Source: Diplosphaera chodatii (lineage: Eukaryota > Chlorophyta > Trebouxiophyceae > Prasiolales > Stichococcaceae). From it: 64,000 bases of DNA. This document shows positions 1-13,150 of this stretch, one piece after another. Position 1 is the first letter of the stretch. Each line of letters opens with the position of its first letter. The translations under genes and the position numbers were made by a program. Under the pieces are notes generated by a model. It had not been told where the DNA came from. It saw only the letters and a list, made by a program, of their open reading frames with translations, and made no database searches. The stretch is from contig JAALGY010000054.1 in assembly GCA_032358165.1 (NCBI GenBank), forward strand, positions 1,612,001 to 1,676,000, read 5' to 3'.

Positions 1-698
1 GACGGGCGCCGCCGTGTACCACACGAACGTGATGATGGCCGTCGGCTCCGATGTGGCGGTGGTGTGCGCCGAGGCGGTGCCCGATGCCAAGGAGCGGCGC
101 CACCTGCTGGCATCGCTGCGCAAGCACCACGAGGTGCGCGACGCGGACTTTGCTGTTGAATTGCTATCGCTGTTGGAGCATCAAAAGCGGCTATGCGCAA
201 CACGGACGCTGGGGCACCGTGAAGGCATGCTGCACGTCTTGCCCGGTCGCGCTGATTGTCGTCGCATTCCTGTAATGCATAGCAGCGCAATGCCAACTGC
301 TGCTTTTGTGACGGTGGTCAGGTGGTTGAGATCAGCCGGCGGCAGATGGATGCGCTGTGCGGCAACGTCATTGAACTGGAGGACGGCCGCGGCCACCCTG
401 TGTTGGCCCTCAGCAGCCAGTCGTACCACGCCTTCACTGGTCAGCACACATGTGTGACAAGCATTTCCAGTTGCGTTGCATGTGCGCAGCCACTGTCGTG
501 CCATGTGAGGGATCATGCACATGCCCATCTCCCTCTCCGCACGCATCTGGTGGGCACCAACCCTCTCACTGCCCTCCTGCAGACGACCAGCGTCGGCAAT
601 TGCAGCGGCACCTGGCAGCGCTGCACCACGCGCCCATCGACACGCTGGAGTTTATCGGCGGCGGCGGTGTGCGCTGCTCGCTCGGCGAAGTGTTTTAG
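1..698 (+). CDS. Amidinotransferase / CtlX-like hydrolase, 3' part
   Basis: Three exons are visible: <1-133, 322-439 and 583-698 (stop TAG 696-698), and the 5' part lies outside the window. Exon 1 reads TGAAVYHTNVMMAVG, exon 2 VVEISRRQMDALCGNVIEL, and exon 3 ends TLEFIGGGGVRCSLGEVF. This is the pattern of the amidinotransferase fold as found in bacterial citrulline-utilisation hydrolase CtlX: the YHTN histidine, the GN(x)IEL strand and a C-terminal GGGxxRC cysteine. By family knowledge the His and the terminal Cys are catalytic and the enzymes act on guanidino or ureido compounds. The exact substrate cannot be told from this fragment. Both splice joins keep frame (E|VVEIS and T|D with G|AC). 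I see no damage. Alternatives are other guanidino-modifying enzymes such as dimethylarginine hydrolases. Confidence 0.8.
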
Positions 699-1597
699 AG
701 CCATCAGCTCGAACCAAGCGCTGTCATGAAACATCCGGAAGACCTTGGATGCACTGCGTCCTTTCGTTGAAACGTAGGGCAGACTCTAGATAGTGTGCCG
801 AGTTGGTGTGCTGGTTCTGACACCAAATGGTTTTGAGTGACGGTGAGCATGCGCAAACATCGGACCGGCCGCCTTCTGCTGGCGCCAACAAGTTTGACGA
901 TGACCGGACACTGCATTCTCAGCTTTTGCAAGCTTTTGATCAGAAATTGAGCGGGCAAGCGGTGCTTCCCATGCAACGGAGGCAATGGTTGGTTAGGTCA
1001 TTTCTCAGCAATGCTGCTGGCTGTTGCCAGCGTGGCAATACGAGACTGATGACCGGCCCCTCGGCAGAGCATCAGTCCGATTGGAGCACGTATGCTGACT
1101 CTGTCAAGTGCAATCTCAGGCCACATGCCTCGATTGACAACTGACTCGCATCGTCGTTGCAAGCCCTTGGGCACAAGCCTCTTGTTTTCATCGCGAACTC
1201 TCGGTCGGGCCGCTGCTGACTGCTAGCGCAGATAGCCTCTGAACAACGCGCAAGTTCTTCATCAAACGCTGTTGAGTCTTGCATAGGTCTGCAGTGTTGA
1301 GCTCGTGCCATTGGTCAGAGCATTTGGCAGATGCTAGATGCGAAAACACACTTGTAGGTGGTGCAAGCATCGGATACAGCAAGCCTGACGACAATCTGCC
1401 AGCCTTCTTCGATGATTTCGCTGTGAGGGTCAAGACTAGGTATGGCAACCTCACTGCTGCCACTTTTCCCGTCCATCGATGAAGCCTGCTTTTCATGCAT
1501 GCTGTGATGGTGTCCACTACATGGACCGGCCTCGCTGCTGGCGCAGTTATATCGACACAAGCCAGTGTGTCGCAGGTCTGGCGCTTCAGCATCATCG
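699..1597. other. Intergenic region between amidinotransferase and MFS gene
   Basis: About 900 bp with only short overlapping open frames on both strands and no recognisable protein similarity. It should contain the amidinotransferase 3' UTR and the promoter and 5' UTR of the downstream MFS gene. No TGTAA is obvious close to the upstream stop. Confidence 0.5.
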
Positions 1598-4500
1598 ATG
1601 AGCAATCTCGTGGCGGCCGCACCAGTCCGCAATGTGTGGCGCAACCACAATGTGCTGCTGACGCTGATTGTCCGTGCGGCTGATGGGCTCAGCGCCGGCA
1701 TCTGGAACGGCGCCACACTGGCAGCATACATCTACTTGATACAACACAATAGCAACAAGGTGCCAATGATGAGGACCAGCATGTGCGAGGCATCAATAGG
1801 AGGCATTCTGTGTGCGCATATGATTAGGCAAGATGTGGCTACGGGTTCTCACGGCTTGGGTGACGCTGTCACGTATGTGCTGCGCAAGTATGTGGGCATT
1901 GCGGAGGGGATTTTCGGCATCTTCTGCGCTGCGGCGGGCGTTCCTGCGGGGTGGATTGCAGACCGCATGCGTCGTGACCGCACCTTGCGCCTCTGCGGTT
2001 TTGTCATGCTAGGTACGCCTTGCCAACACGGGCGCTGTTGCCTCCGGCCACCACGAGCAAAGGCATGTTGGCGCTGACCAATCGCATATCAGTCCACTCC
2101 ATTGTATCAATTGCAGCTGTCGACGCAGCTTCCAGGTTGACATGGCTGGTGCTGCACTGCAGCCGCCATTGCAGCCACAACAGCAGCGCTATTCCTGCCG
2201 CCTCGCGAGGTGACATTGCGAGGCCAGGTGCTCGACATCCGTTACGTCGTGCTGCTGGGCGCAATGGTGCGCTCAACCGACATCCAGCCATGGGTTCTGA
2301 TACACAAGGCTGCTGCATCGCAATGAACACGCAATGCGGACATGTTCCTCATCTGGCTACAGGTGCTGTGGGGGGTGGCGGAAGGGTGAGTTCTCGCACT
2401 CTAGGAACTGCATCAGGATGGCTGCCTCTGCTGGCTGCACACAGCGGTACTCGTGTGCAAGGTATTCATGTACAGCATTGCACAGACTGGTCCCACCCCG
2501 CCATGCCTGATCATTGTGCTTGCAGGTACTCGCCTGTGGTCGATGCCATCTTTGCTGACAGCGTACCAACAGGTGCTAGGCAGACTCAAACGTCATAGTA
2601 AGCACGCAAACACGAAGCACTGTTCGGAGCGTCCACGTGTGCGTTCCCAAAGCTTTCACCCTGTAACTACATCGTCACCGCAGGCGGCAGGGCAGGCATC
2701 TACACGCTGGCGTTCAGCGTGTTTGTCATTGCGTCCAGCGGCGGCCAGTTTGCGGCGGCTGCGCTGTTCGTATTCAGCGGCAACGAGTGGAATGTGAACA
2801 AGCTGGCGCTGGTCATCCTGGTCGGCATGATCATAGCACTGATTCCCGCAAGTGGGTCCCCTTCGCTGCTGCTGCTGCTGGGAGGAAACGAAGCCAGACC
2901 GCTGCTGTTGCCGCCATCGCCCATAATGACATCACCACACACGGGGTCACATCAACTGCACATATGTGTGCGCAGTCACGCTGGGCATGTTCGATGATGA
3001 CAAGACGCTCGGAGAGGAGAGCGAGGCGTTGATGGCAGCCGACCACATGAACGGTGCGCACACCCTGGCTGTGCAAGCCCAGCAAGCTGCTTCAGTCTGG
3101 CGTTGCTCATCTGCCCTGCAGCGGAGCTACACGAACTCACATGTTGGAGGACGTCACCTGGCCACGCCTGCAGGCAACGAGCTGGATGCAGAGTGCGGGG
3201 CAGCAGGCCATCGCAGGAAGCCGCCCAATGCCTGGACATCCATAAACTTCATGCTGCCGGCCATCCTGCTGGCATCAGACGCAGTGTTCGGCATGGCTGC
3301 TGGCATGACCGTCAAGTTTTTCCCCATCTTTTTCAAGGTAGGTTTCCAGAGGGCCTCGACTGCAATCACAGGCTGGTGGCATTGGAACGGGCGTCAGCTC
3401 CTGTCTTCAGATTGCTCAGCTCCAAACAAATGCATGCCACCTGTCCAGGAGAAGGTGGGGCTCAGCCCAGCAACCACCAACATTGTGATGGCAGCCATTC
3501 CGCTGGTGCTGGCGCCGCTGTCCTTCGTGGCGCAGCGCGTTGGCGACATATTTGGTAGGAATATTTTCACTTTGAGTGTCTCAGCCAGAATGCTTCTCTG
3601 CATTGCAGCCTGGGCACAGAAATCAGCAGCAACTGTCGACTTTTCCTATGCAGGGCGGGTGCCGACCATCATGATGTTTGAGGCGGTCGGAGTGACTCTC
3701 ATGGTGTGTGCACATGTCAGCTGTGCCCTGCAGCCTGCCCCAAGTTGCCATTGCACCAGTGTGCATGTCCACACGAGGTGATCACTTGGCGATGGTTTGC
3801 AGGCCATCGTGGGTGTGTTCCCGTCCATCTGGCCCCAAGCCACGCTCATAGTCCCAATGATCATCATGCGGTAAGGCATTGGTCATGCTCTGCACGCACT
3901 CGTCTGCCTTGCAAAGGAGACCATCAGGGCAGGTTCATGTGCAAACACGTGCTCCTAGGCCTGCGATTGTTGTTCGACACTGTTGCAGGTCGGCTGCCAA
4001 CAACTGCTGCTATGCGTTGGAGAAGAGCCTGCTTATGGACTATGTCCGCAAGGTGCACAGCATGAAGTGCGGTTGCGATGACTGCAAGGCTCAGGGCGGC
4101 CCGAAAGCTCCACAGACGAGAAGATGATAAAATGGGTGTGCTTCCATCTATCTTTCGCCACTCTGCACTGCAGGAGTCTCGGGGCAGGTGGAACAGCCTG
4201 GACTGCCTGCTGGCCTTCGGCTGGTGTGGCAGTGCAGTGGTGGGCGGCTTCCTGCTGGACAAGTTTGGCTTCGACCTGACCTTCATCATAACAGCCAGCG
4301 CACAGGTGTGCCTTTCTGTGCGAACGCACCAGGCTGCTGCGCTGCCATGAGTCCACTTGCCCTGCTCCTGGTCTCATCCTCAGTAGTACAGCCATCAGCG
4401 GAAGCCTTCACAAGTACAACGGCCACAGGTGCTCAGCAGCAGCTGCACAGTTGACGTTTGGATGTGCAATGCATGGCAGGGTGTCGCAGTGGTCATGCTG

Positions 4501-4907
4501 CTGCCACTGGTGTGGATCTTGCGGAGTAATGCGGCCAAGGCCCAGGCCCGGGCCATCGCTGCCGACAGCAGGGTGACAACAGCGGGCGCAGGCCCACAGC
4601 CCCAGCTGCAGGAGCCGCTGCTCAACGGCAGGGTGGAATGCGCCAGCGAGGCAGCCGCAGTGACAGCAGGTGGTCACCTCATTCTGGTGTCTCTTGCTCT
4701 GTGTCGATACCCGCCAAGAAACACCGTATCTATCTACTTGATTTGATACATGAACATGACAGCATGTTGCTCGTGCGTCCACCAGAGGAGAATGTGGCAG
4801 CGCCGAGGGGACTGGTCATCAGCACACGCATGTCGCTGGAGCGGGAGCGGCTACTGGAGCAGGCAGCCAACGGATATGACGCGCCGCTGGCCACCACACC
4901 AAAGTAG
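1598..4907 (+). CDS. Major facilitator superfamily transporter
   Basis: A many-exon gene for a polytopic membrane transporter. Exon 1 (1598-1759) starts MSNLVAAAPVRNVWRNHN; exon 2 (1889-2012) has GWIADRMRRDRTLR, a good match to MFS motif A (GxxxDRxxRR) in the TM2-TM3 loop. Later coding blocks lie near 2173-2265, 2361-2387, 2530-2575 (VVDAIFADSVPTG), 2685-2850, 2960-3045, 3214-3340, 3450-3554, 3654-3702, 3802-3870, 3990-4055, 4173-4305, 4481-4670 and 4790-4907. Several are strongly hydrophobic, for example AIPLVLAPLSFVAQRVGDIF and CLLAFGWCGSAVVGGFLLDK. The C-terminus is a hydrophilic tail ending APLATTPK. Introns are short, about 80-150 bp. Substrate is unknown; nothing in the motifs points to a sugar, nitrate or phosphate porter. 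Start chosen as the first Met that gives the charged N-terminus before the first hydrophobic block. Confidence 0.82.
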
Positions 4908-5434
4908 TGGTACTGCCGAGGGGCGGTCGTGCAGCTGGGGATAGGTAGCGGGCGGCGGGGCGCCCGGCATCAGACTATCGTTTGGATCATCAGTGTAGCT
5001 TGCATGTGTCTGTGTTTACACAGTTGAATAGGCTGAGGTTGTGTCGATCAAGGTCTGCACATGTGGTGTCGTGGCCCATTTTCATGGTCCGTTCATTTGA
5101 TAGGTCGATTGTTGGTCACTGCTCGAATATGAAGGCTTCGCTACAGGGGGAAGCAGCAATGACCCCCTCATGCATGATGGCCTCGTCCTCGGAAGACTGC
5201 TTGGCATGGCCGCTGGCCGATGGCGGCTCACGTGAATTGACACCTCAAATAACTGTGTACTTCCAAACCTCGCATCAGCAACGGCAATCAAGGACGTGCC
5301 TCTCATGTCATGACGCCATTCGTCGCATGCGCAGCGCAAACTACCTGACAACGGGGCTGCAGCATGCACTGCGCGCCCTGTACACGGAAGCCACGTTGTC
5401 AGGGTCTACTCCGGCAGCGCGTGCATCGGTGTAC
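4908..5434. other. Intergenic / 5' leader of the RNase III-like gene
   Basis: A frame stays open on the plus strand from 4982 into the RNase III-like gene, with several in-frame ATGs, but codon use before 5435 does not look protein-like. I treat it as promoter plus 5' UTR; a longer N-terminus cannot be excluded. Confidence 0.4.
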
Positions 5435-7456
5435 ATGTTGGCAGCAGGCTTTCGCAGCGCCAGCAGTGCAACAAGCGCTCAGCACCGGCAGTTGGTGCAT
5501 GCGAGACTGCAGCACGCGCACTTCCCTGCGACTGTGCCAATGCAGCGTCAGAAAAGGACCAAAGCGCGAGCATCGGCAACGGAGACTGTGCGGCTGCCGA
5601 AGCCGGCGCTGCTAGAGTTTGCGCAGCAGCTGGAGCGGTGCGGACATGCTTCCCTGCTGCTTAGGATCGGTGACCTGTGCGCCGGCATAGGGCCGTTTGC
5701 CAGTGTTCCTCGCTGACTGACGCAAAGGATACATCGGACCCCAGAACATCAGTGCACACCATGCAGGCTGGAGGTGGCGCCGTCGCTGGGCTTTGCGGCC
5801 CGTGAGGCGGCGGACAGCACGCCGGAGGCACCCACCTTTGAGGCCACCGTCACGCTGTCGCGGGAGACGTTCGGCGGCTTCCTGGACAGGCTGCAGGTCG
5901 GCAGGTATTCATGAGGATCTTGTGCAACAGCGCGCTTGCCAAGTCTCAGTACAACAAAGGCGCATGATGTTCGAGGCATGATGTCTGCAGTACACGGCGG
6001 CGGCGCGCAGCAAGAAGGCTGCAGAGCATGCTGCGTCCATGGCAGCTCTGGCCGCTCTGGCAGCTGCGGGGCAGCTCGGCCGGCCGCTGGCCCTGGAGGT
6101 GGGTGACATGCGGTCGACCCAGCAGACAGGACTTGCAATACCTTGTTTTGCTGCGGCCATGGCGCTGTGACGATGTTGAACACGTCAAATCTTGTGGCAG
6201 TGTGCGTAAGTCGACAAAGGTGCTGCACAGGTAGAGGCGATGCAGGCACGGGCGCAGGCTGAGGCCGAAGCGGCAGCGGCGGCGGCAGCAGCTGGACAGG
6301 CAAACAGGCAGGCAGGGGCGACTCTCCCTGTTGAGGTGAGGGGCTTGCAGCGCAGCTGCCACTTTCAGCGCAGTTGACTGGAGTGCTGACATGCCACATC
6401 CCACTGGCGACTGTTCAATCCTCTTCGTGGGACGGTCATTGCGTACACAAGTTCTGACTGCTGCTCAGCAACCCACATCTGATATTGATGCTACGCAGGC
6501 GCCGCTGCCAAGGCCGGAGCACCTTGAGCAGCTCCAGGCAGCCCTGGGGTACCGCTTCCAGGATGTGGAACTGCTGCGCCAGGCATGCGTGCACCCCAGC
6601 AGCGAAGGTGGGCCTCTGCCTCTCCAGCGGCGCAGCACAGTTTGCGCAGACTGTCACGAAGGGTCCTCATGACCATCAGCCAAGGATCACGCGGGCAGCA
6701 ACCACTGCTTGCGTGATGCACTTGCACTCAGCGCGGCGCTGTGCGGCGTGCGCTGCAGGCGAGGCCAACAACGACAGGCTGGCGCTGCTGGGGGACCGCG
6801 TCCTGGACCTCATCGTGCTGCAGCAGGGCATGCTGCACCAGCCGGGCGCCAGCAACCTGGGTGACCGCACTTGCACCCTGCCCCCGCCGCGAACGCATGC
6901 CATGCTTGCCGCCCAGTGGGGGCCACTGTCCGCACTGAGCTCTGAACGCAACTGCTCTCCTCCTGGACTCAGCAGCCGCTTGGTCAGCTGCCTGCGGGCG
7001 TCATTGCCAATGGTACATACACGCTGGCTGCAGAGCTGACCACGTATAAGACGATGCGTGTGAGCCGGCGCCAGTGCACAAAGCATGCACAGCGCCTTGG
7101 CCTGGGCCCCTGCATCCGAACCGCCATCGGCTTCCGCCGCTCTGATGGCCGCCCCGGCCCGGAGGACTCCATGCTGGCAGAAGCCTTTGAGGCTGTGCTG
7201 GGTGCCATGTACCAGGTGCGGCTGTGACCTGTCGACTCTTGGGCACCTGGCTGTTGCAGCTTCAAGGTTTGGTAGCATGGGCGTCAAGCCGTTGTACTGC
7301 CGGCATGACTCGTGATGAGGTGTTGCAAATCAACGTTTCTTGCCTCTCCACCAGGATGCTGGCGGCAATGGCGATGCCCTGGAAGTTGTGCGGAAGTTCT
7401 GGGAGACGCATCACCCCTACACAGAGCTACCAGAGCAATCACATCAGCTGGTTTAG
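5435..7456 (+). CDS. RNase III-like protein with N-terminal dsRNA-binding domain, probably organellar
   Basis: The first exon from the Met at 5435 begins MLAAGFRSASSATSAQHRQL, Ser/Ala/Arg-rich and acid-poor, like a transit peptide. A dsRBD follows, spread over three exons: PKPALLEFAQQLE (helix 1, about 5600-5640), PTFEATVTLSRETFGG (strands, 5767-5893) and ARSKKAAEHAASMAALAAL (helix 2, 5992-6100). After an Ala-rich linker (6231-6335) comes an RNase III domain: EQLQAALGYRFQDVELLRQA (6518-), NDRLALLGDRVLDLIVLQ (6768-), and EDSMLAEAFEAVLGAMY (7160-). The stop is 7454-7456. In active RNase III the signature is NERLEFLGD and (A)DxxEA; here the LEF glutamate is Ala and the ADAFEA aspartate is Glu, while the GD aspartate and last Glu remain. 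Activity is therefore doubtful. mL44-type ribosomal proteins and plant RNC1 are known non-catalytic relatives. The start codon is uncertain. Confidence 0.75.
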
Positions 7457-7590
7457 CGTTGCTGACGTTGCTGTGACGTCCTACCAGTGAAGCACGTCAA
7501 GAGTCATGAGAGCCCAAACTCCGCAGAATCTAAGCCCTGGGTCGCTGTGCCTGGCCAACATTTAGATTGACAGAAATCTGCTAGGTGCTC

Positions 7591-9474
7591 TCACTGTCTT
7601 CTCTCAGATGCCGCATCCTTGCAGCTGCTGCTGACGAGCTGCAGCAAGCCATCTGGGTTGTCCACATGCAGCCAGTGCCCAGCATTTGGGAGCGTATGAA
7701 CCTTCAGAGTGCCCTTGGCACCGCCAGATGCAGCCTCTTGCTCCGCTTGCCTGAGCTTATCCTCCAGACGCTTCGTCCACCTGCAGAGCACAGTGTCAAC
7801 TTGCTTGCGTTGCAATAACGAGTGTGCAACGAGCAGTATGTGATGCTGTGGGGACATCTCGCAGGCAGACGATAGCCACCTGTCCGACTTTGCTGCTCGC
7901 ACAAGGTTGAGGGTGACGCCTGGCGGCGGGCTGCCCAGGACACCCCAATACTCTGCAGCGCAGCATACCACCACCACGGTCATCATGCACTTTCTCGGCT
8001 CTCAGCAATTCGCCCTACTGACTGACATCGCGGTCGGCACTTTGCTGAGCTGCCATTGTTCACAGCCAAAGGGTGCGCAGTGCAGCACCCGTGGCTTTGT
8101 AGTCCTGGTACAGCTGCTGTGCGCCGTCCAGCTGGAAGGTCCAGACCAGGCCGCCGGCGGCGCGGTCGTTGGTCAGGTTGCTGGCGAGCCACAGCCGCAG
8201 CCCCTCGCTGAAGCCCAGGCCCTGCAGTGCAGGTGGTGCGGCTTGGTGCGGAGCGACACGAGTGACCCCATGCAGTGCGGTGAAGCAGGGTATGGTGCTG
8301 GGCAGTCTGAAGTACTGAGTTTGAGGCACCTCCAGCTCTGACATCATGGCATCGCGGCTGTGCAGCGGCAAGGGGATCTTGCCGATCGTCTCCATCACAA
8401 GAGCCACATCCGACTTGTCCTTTGGCAGCAGTCCTGGGTTCGAGTCGAGCACCCATGCCTGCACGGCATTGTCGTATTGGGCTTTGGTCTTTGGTCTTTG
8501 GAACCCGTGCAATGGCTATTGGGCTTTGGTCTTTGGAACCCGTGCAATGCTTGTGACTGATGGTGACACTGCCGGCCAGGCAGGCTGAACAGCAGGCTGG
8601 TCGATACGTGGCAGGCGGGCTGCCGGGTGAAGCTCCGGTTCCCAGCCCACCCCAGCGTGCCTGCTTGGGCAGCGGCAGGCCGTCGACGCCGCCCTGCGCC
8701 AGGTACTGCAGCAGCACCTTGCCGCCCAGGCTGTGGCCGATGAGCATGTCCGGCCCGGCGCCGTCCGTACGGCTGCGCATCAGCTGTGGGGCACAAAGGT
8801 GTCCTGCTTCACACAGTGCATGAGTACGCTGGCACTCCTGCAAGGTGTTGGCGTGCTGTTTAGTCCTGCAGTCATGAAACTGCCTTGCCATACCTCTGCC
8901 AGATCTGTCGCCGCAGCGGCAAGCGTGTGCGGCGGGCTGAAGCCATCCAGCTTCGCCGACGCGCCGTGGCACCGCTGATCCACCAGCAGCACATTCCATG
9001 GCCTGCACGTGTCGAATGCAGCAGAGGAGTGAGGCCATCATGACAGCCAGCAGAGTTGAACAGGACGGCAGCATATTTTCAGTGAACACAATGCATTGAT
9101 GTCACGGCCAGGCCACCGCACCTTTGTGTCAGATCCGCGGCTGTGGTGGCCAGCCGGCGGCCCCATGTGCGCCAGTTGCGGCCCTGCCCCAGCAGCCCAT
9201 GCACGATCGCTACAGTGACCGGCTCTTCCAACGCATCCGCGGCGGTTGCTTGTGGCGCAGCGGTGATGTCCTCAAATGCTAGCGATGTTGCGGCACGCCT
9301 CGAGTCATGCACCTGGCCGAAAAACATGTCATAGCGCATGATCTTGTGTGATGTGCAGACAACGGTCGATTCATTCAAGTCAATCACGCTTGAGATGCTC
9401 GTTGCTTGGTTGAGACCAGCGCTCACCAGGCTCTGCAGGGACGGTTGAGATTGGCGCCGCAGCGCCCTAAACAT
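7591..9474 (-). CDS. Alpha/beta hydrolase (ABHD11/YbfF-type)
   Basis: Minus-strand gene, start 9474, stop 7591. Exon 1 (to about 9120) begins MFRALRRQSQPSLQSLVSAG, an Arg/Ser-rich presequence typical of organelle import, and reaches VAIVHGLLGQGRNWRTW, the oxyanion HGLLG strand. Next come LLVDQRCHGASAKLDGF (about 8990-8890), MLIGHSLGGKVLLQYLAQGG (about 8770-8670; nucleophile elbow GHSLGG), AWVLDSNPGLLPKDKSD (about 8465-8325), RLWLASNLTNDRAAGGLVW (8200-8100), then LNLVRAAKSDRW (likely acid Asp, 7900-7865) and LPNAGHWLHVDNP (catalytic His, 7700-7650). Ser, Asp and His are all present, so an active serine hydrolase or esterase is expected. Substrate is unknown. Exon order and spacing fit the family length of about 350-400 residues. 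Confidence 0.85.
8475..8549. repeat. Direct repeat, two copies, inside an intron
   Basis: Copy 1 spans 8475-8514 and copy 2 8517-8549. The 33-bp copy 2 is fully contained in copy 1, which carries one extra internal 7-bp TCTTTGG. It lies in the intron of the alpha/beta hydrolase, just upstream (in gene sense) of the AWVLDSNPG exon, so slippage here is tolerated. Confidence 0.85.
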
Positions 9475-10048
9475 GTCCGTTCACTGAACTCTGGTGTTAT
9501 CAAGTCTGCAGCAACCAGGGTGTTCTAATTTGGCAACGGGTGGTGCTTTATGAAGCACAAGAGGATGGCCGTACTGAGATGTGCTGTCCCTATGAATCGA
9601 GATCAGGTGCGGGTGCAGGCGATCAGTTTTTGCCTGAGCTATGTGACGTCAAGCGGACTTCGACGGTTGTTCTCGATGCAGACCCGTCTGGCATCGATGA
9701 TGGTGTGAAGTGTCGTCTGTCGCCGTGTTGTGGCTTGCCCATACAGTGTTGTCTGCAGTTCCGATCGCTGCTGGGCGGGCATCAACAATCCCCATGCAGC
9801 AAGCAGTGTTGCAGTTCACAACCGAATCAATCCTTCATCGTTTTGTCAACTGTATAGCGGGTAAGCTGCCAACAGCCAGCTGCTGACAGCCAGCCAAGGC
9901 GTCTGAAAGCTATCTGCAGTCTCCTGCCAGTCTGCAGCTGCCATGTCGGATACAAAGTGTACTTCCAAGGCAACCTCCGGAAGGCAGTTGCTCCTTGCAG
10001 CCCTCCTCATGCAGCGGCGGCGTTGGCTGCAGCAGGAGCGGCGTAAAG
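9475..10048. other. Intergenic region between AtpC 3' end and hydrolase start
   Basis: About 570 bp upstream of the minus-strand hydrolase and downstream of the minus-strand gamma-subunit gene. Open frames on both strands are short and show no recognisable protein. Likely holds the AtpC 3' UTR and the hydrolase promoter. Confidence 0.45.
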
Positions 10049-12833
<2,785 letters not shown>

Positions 12834-13150
12834 CGTAGCGATCGGACAGCCTGTGACAAGGTTGATCCACTGCAAGACCTGCGGGCTGCACGCGCGTGCG
12901 CAGAAGACACCACAAAAAAATGAGGATAGAACCTGGCCCGGGTAGGTTTACGGAGCTAGCCTGCCTGAAATAATGGCAGCCCGTACAGGGACGAAGACTT
13001 GATGTGGAGACAGGGCAGCCGGATTACTAATGAGTTTTGTCGGAGTCTGCCCGGTTGGAGTAAGCAGTCGTGTATTGCAGGGCGCCTGCCCAGGGCGCGC
13101 TGCTTCATGTCGGGGCGGCCTTGCTTGAATGTAGCAGGAGCGGCACGGCG
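12834..13150. promoter_or_regulatory. Divergent intergenic region between AtpC and SBP gene
   Basis: 317 bp separate the two start codons, which point away from each other. It must contain both 5' UTRs and core promoters. No TATA-like box or clear SBP core cluster stands out by eye; GTAC, the SBP-box core, occurs once near 12986 (CGTACAGG). That single match is weak. Confidence 0.4.

Noticed and set aside
2865..2880. CTG run near the MFS gene
   Set aside because: Five-unit run inside an intron; too short to call a repeat feature.
8395..8796. Read-through of the hydrolase frame across the direct repeat
   Set aside because: The peptide HCTGSKDQ repeats are intron sequence; the exon starts after the GTGCAG acceptor before AWVLDSNPG.
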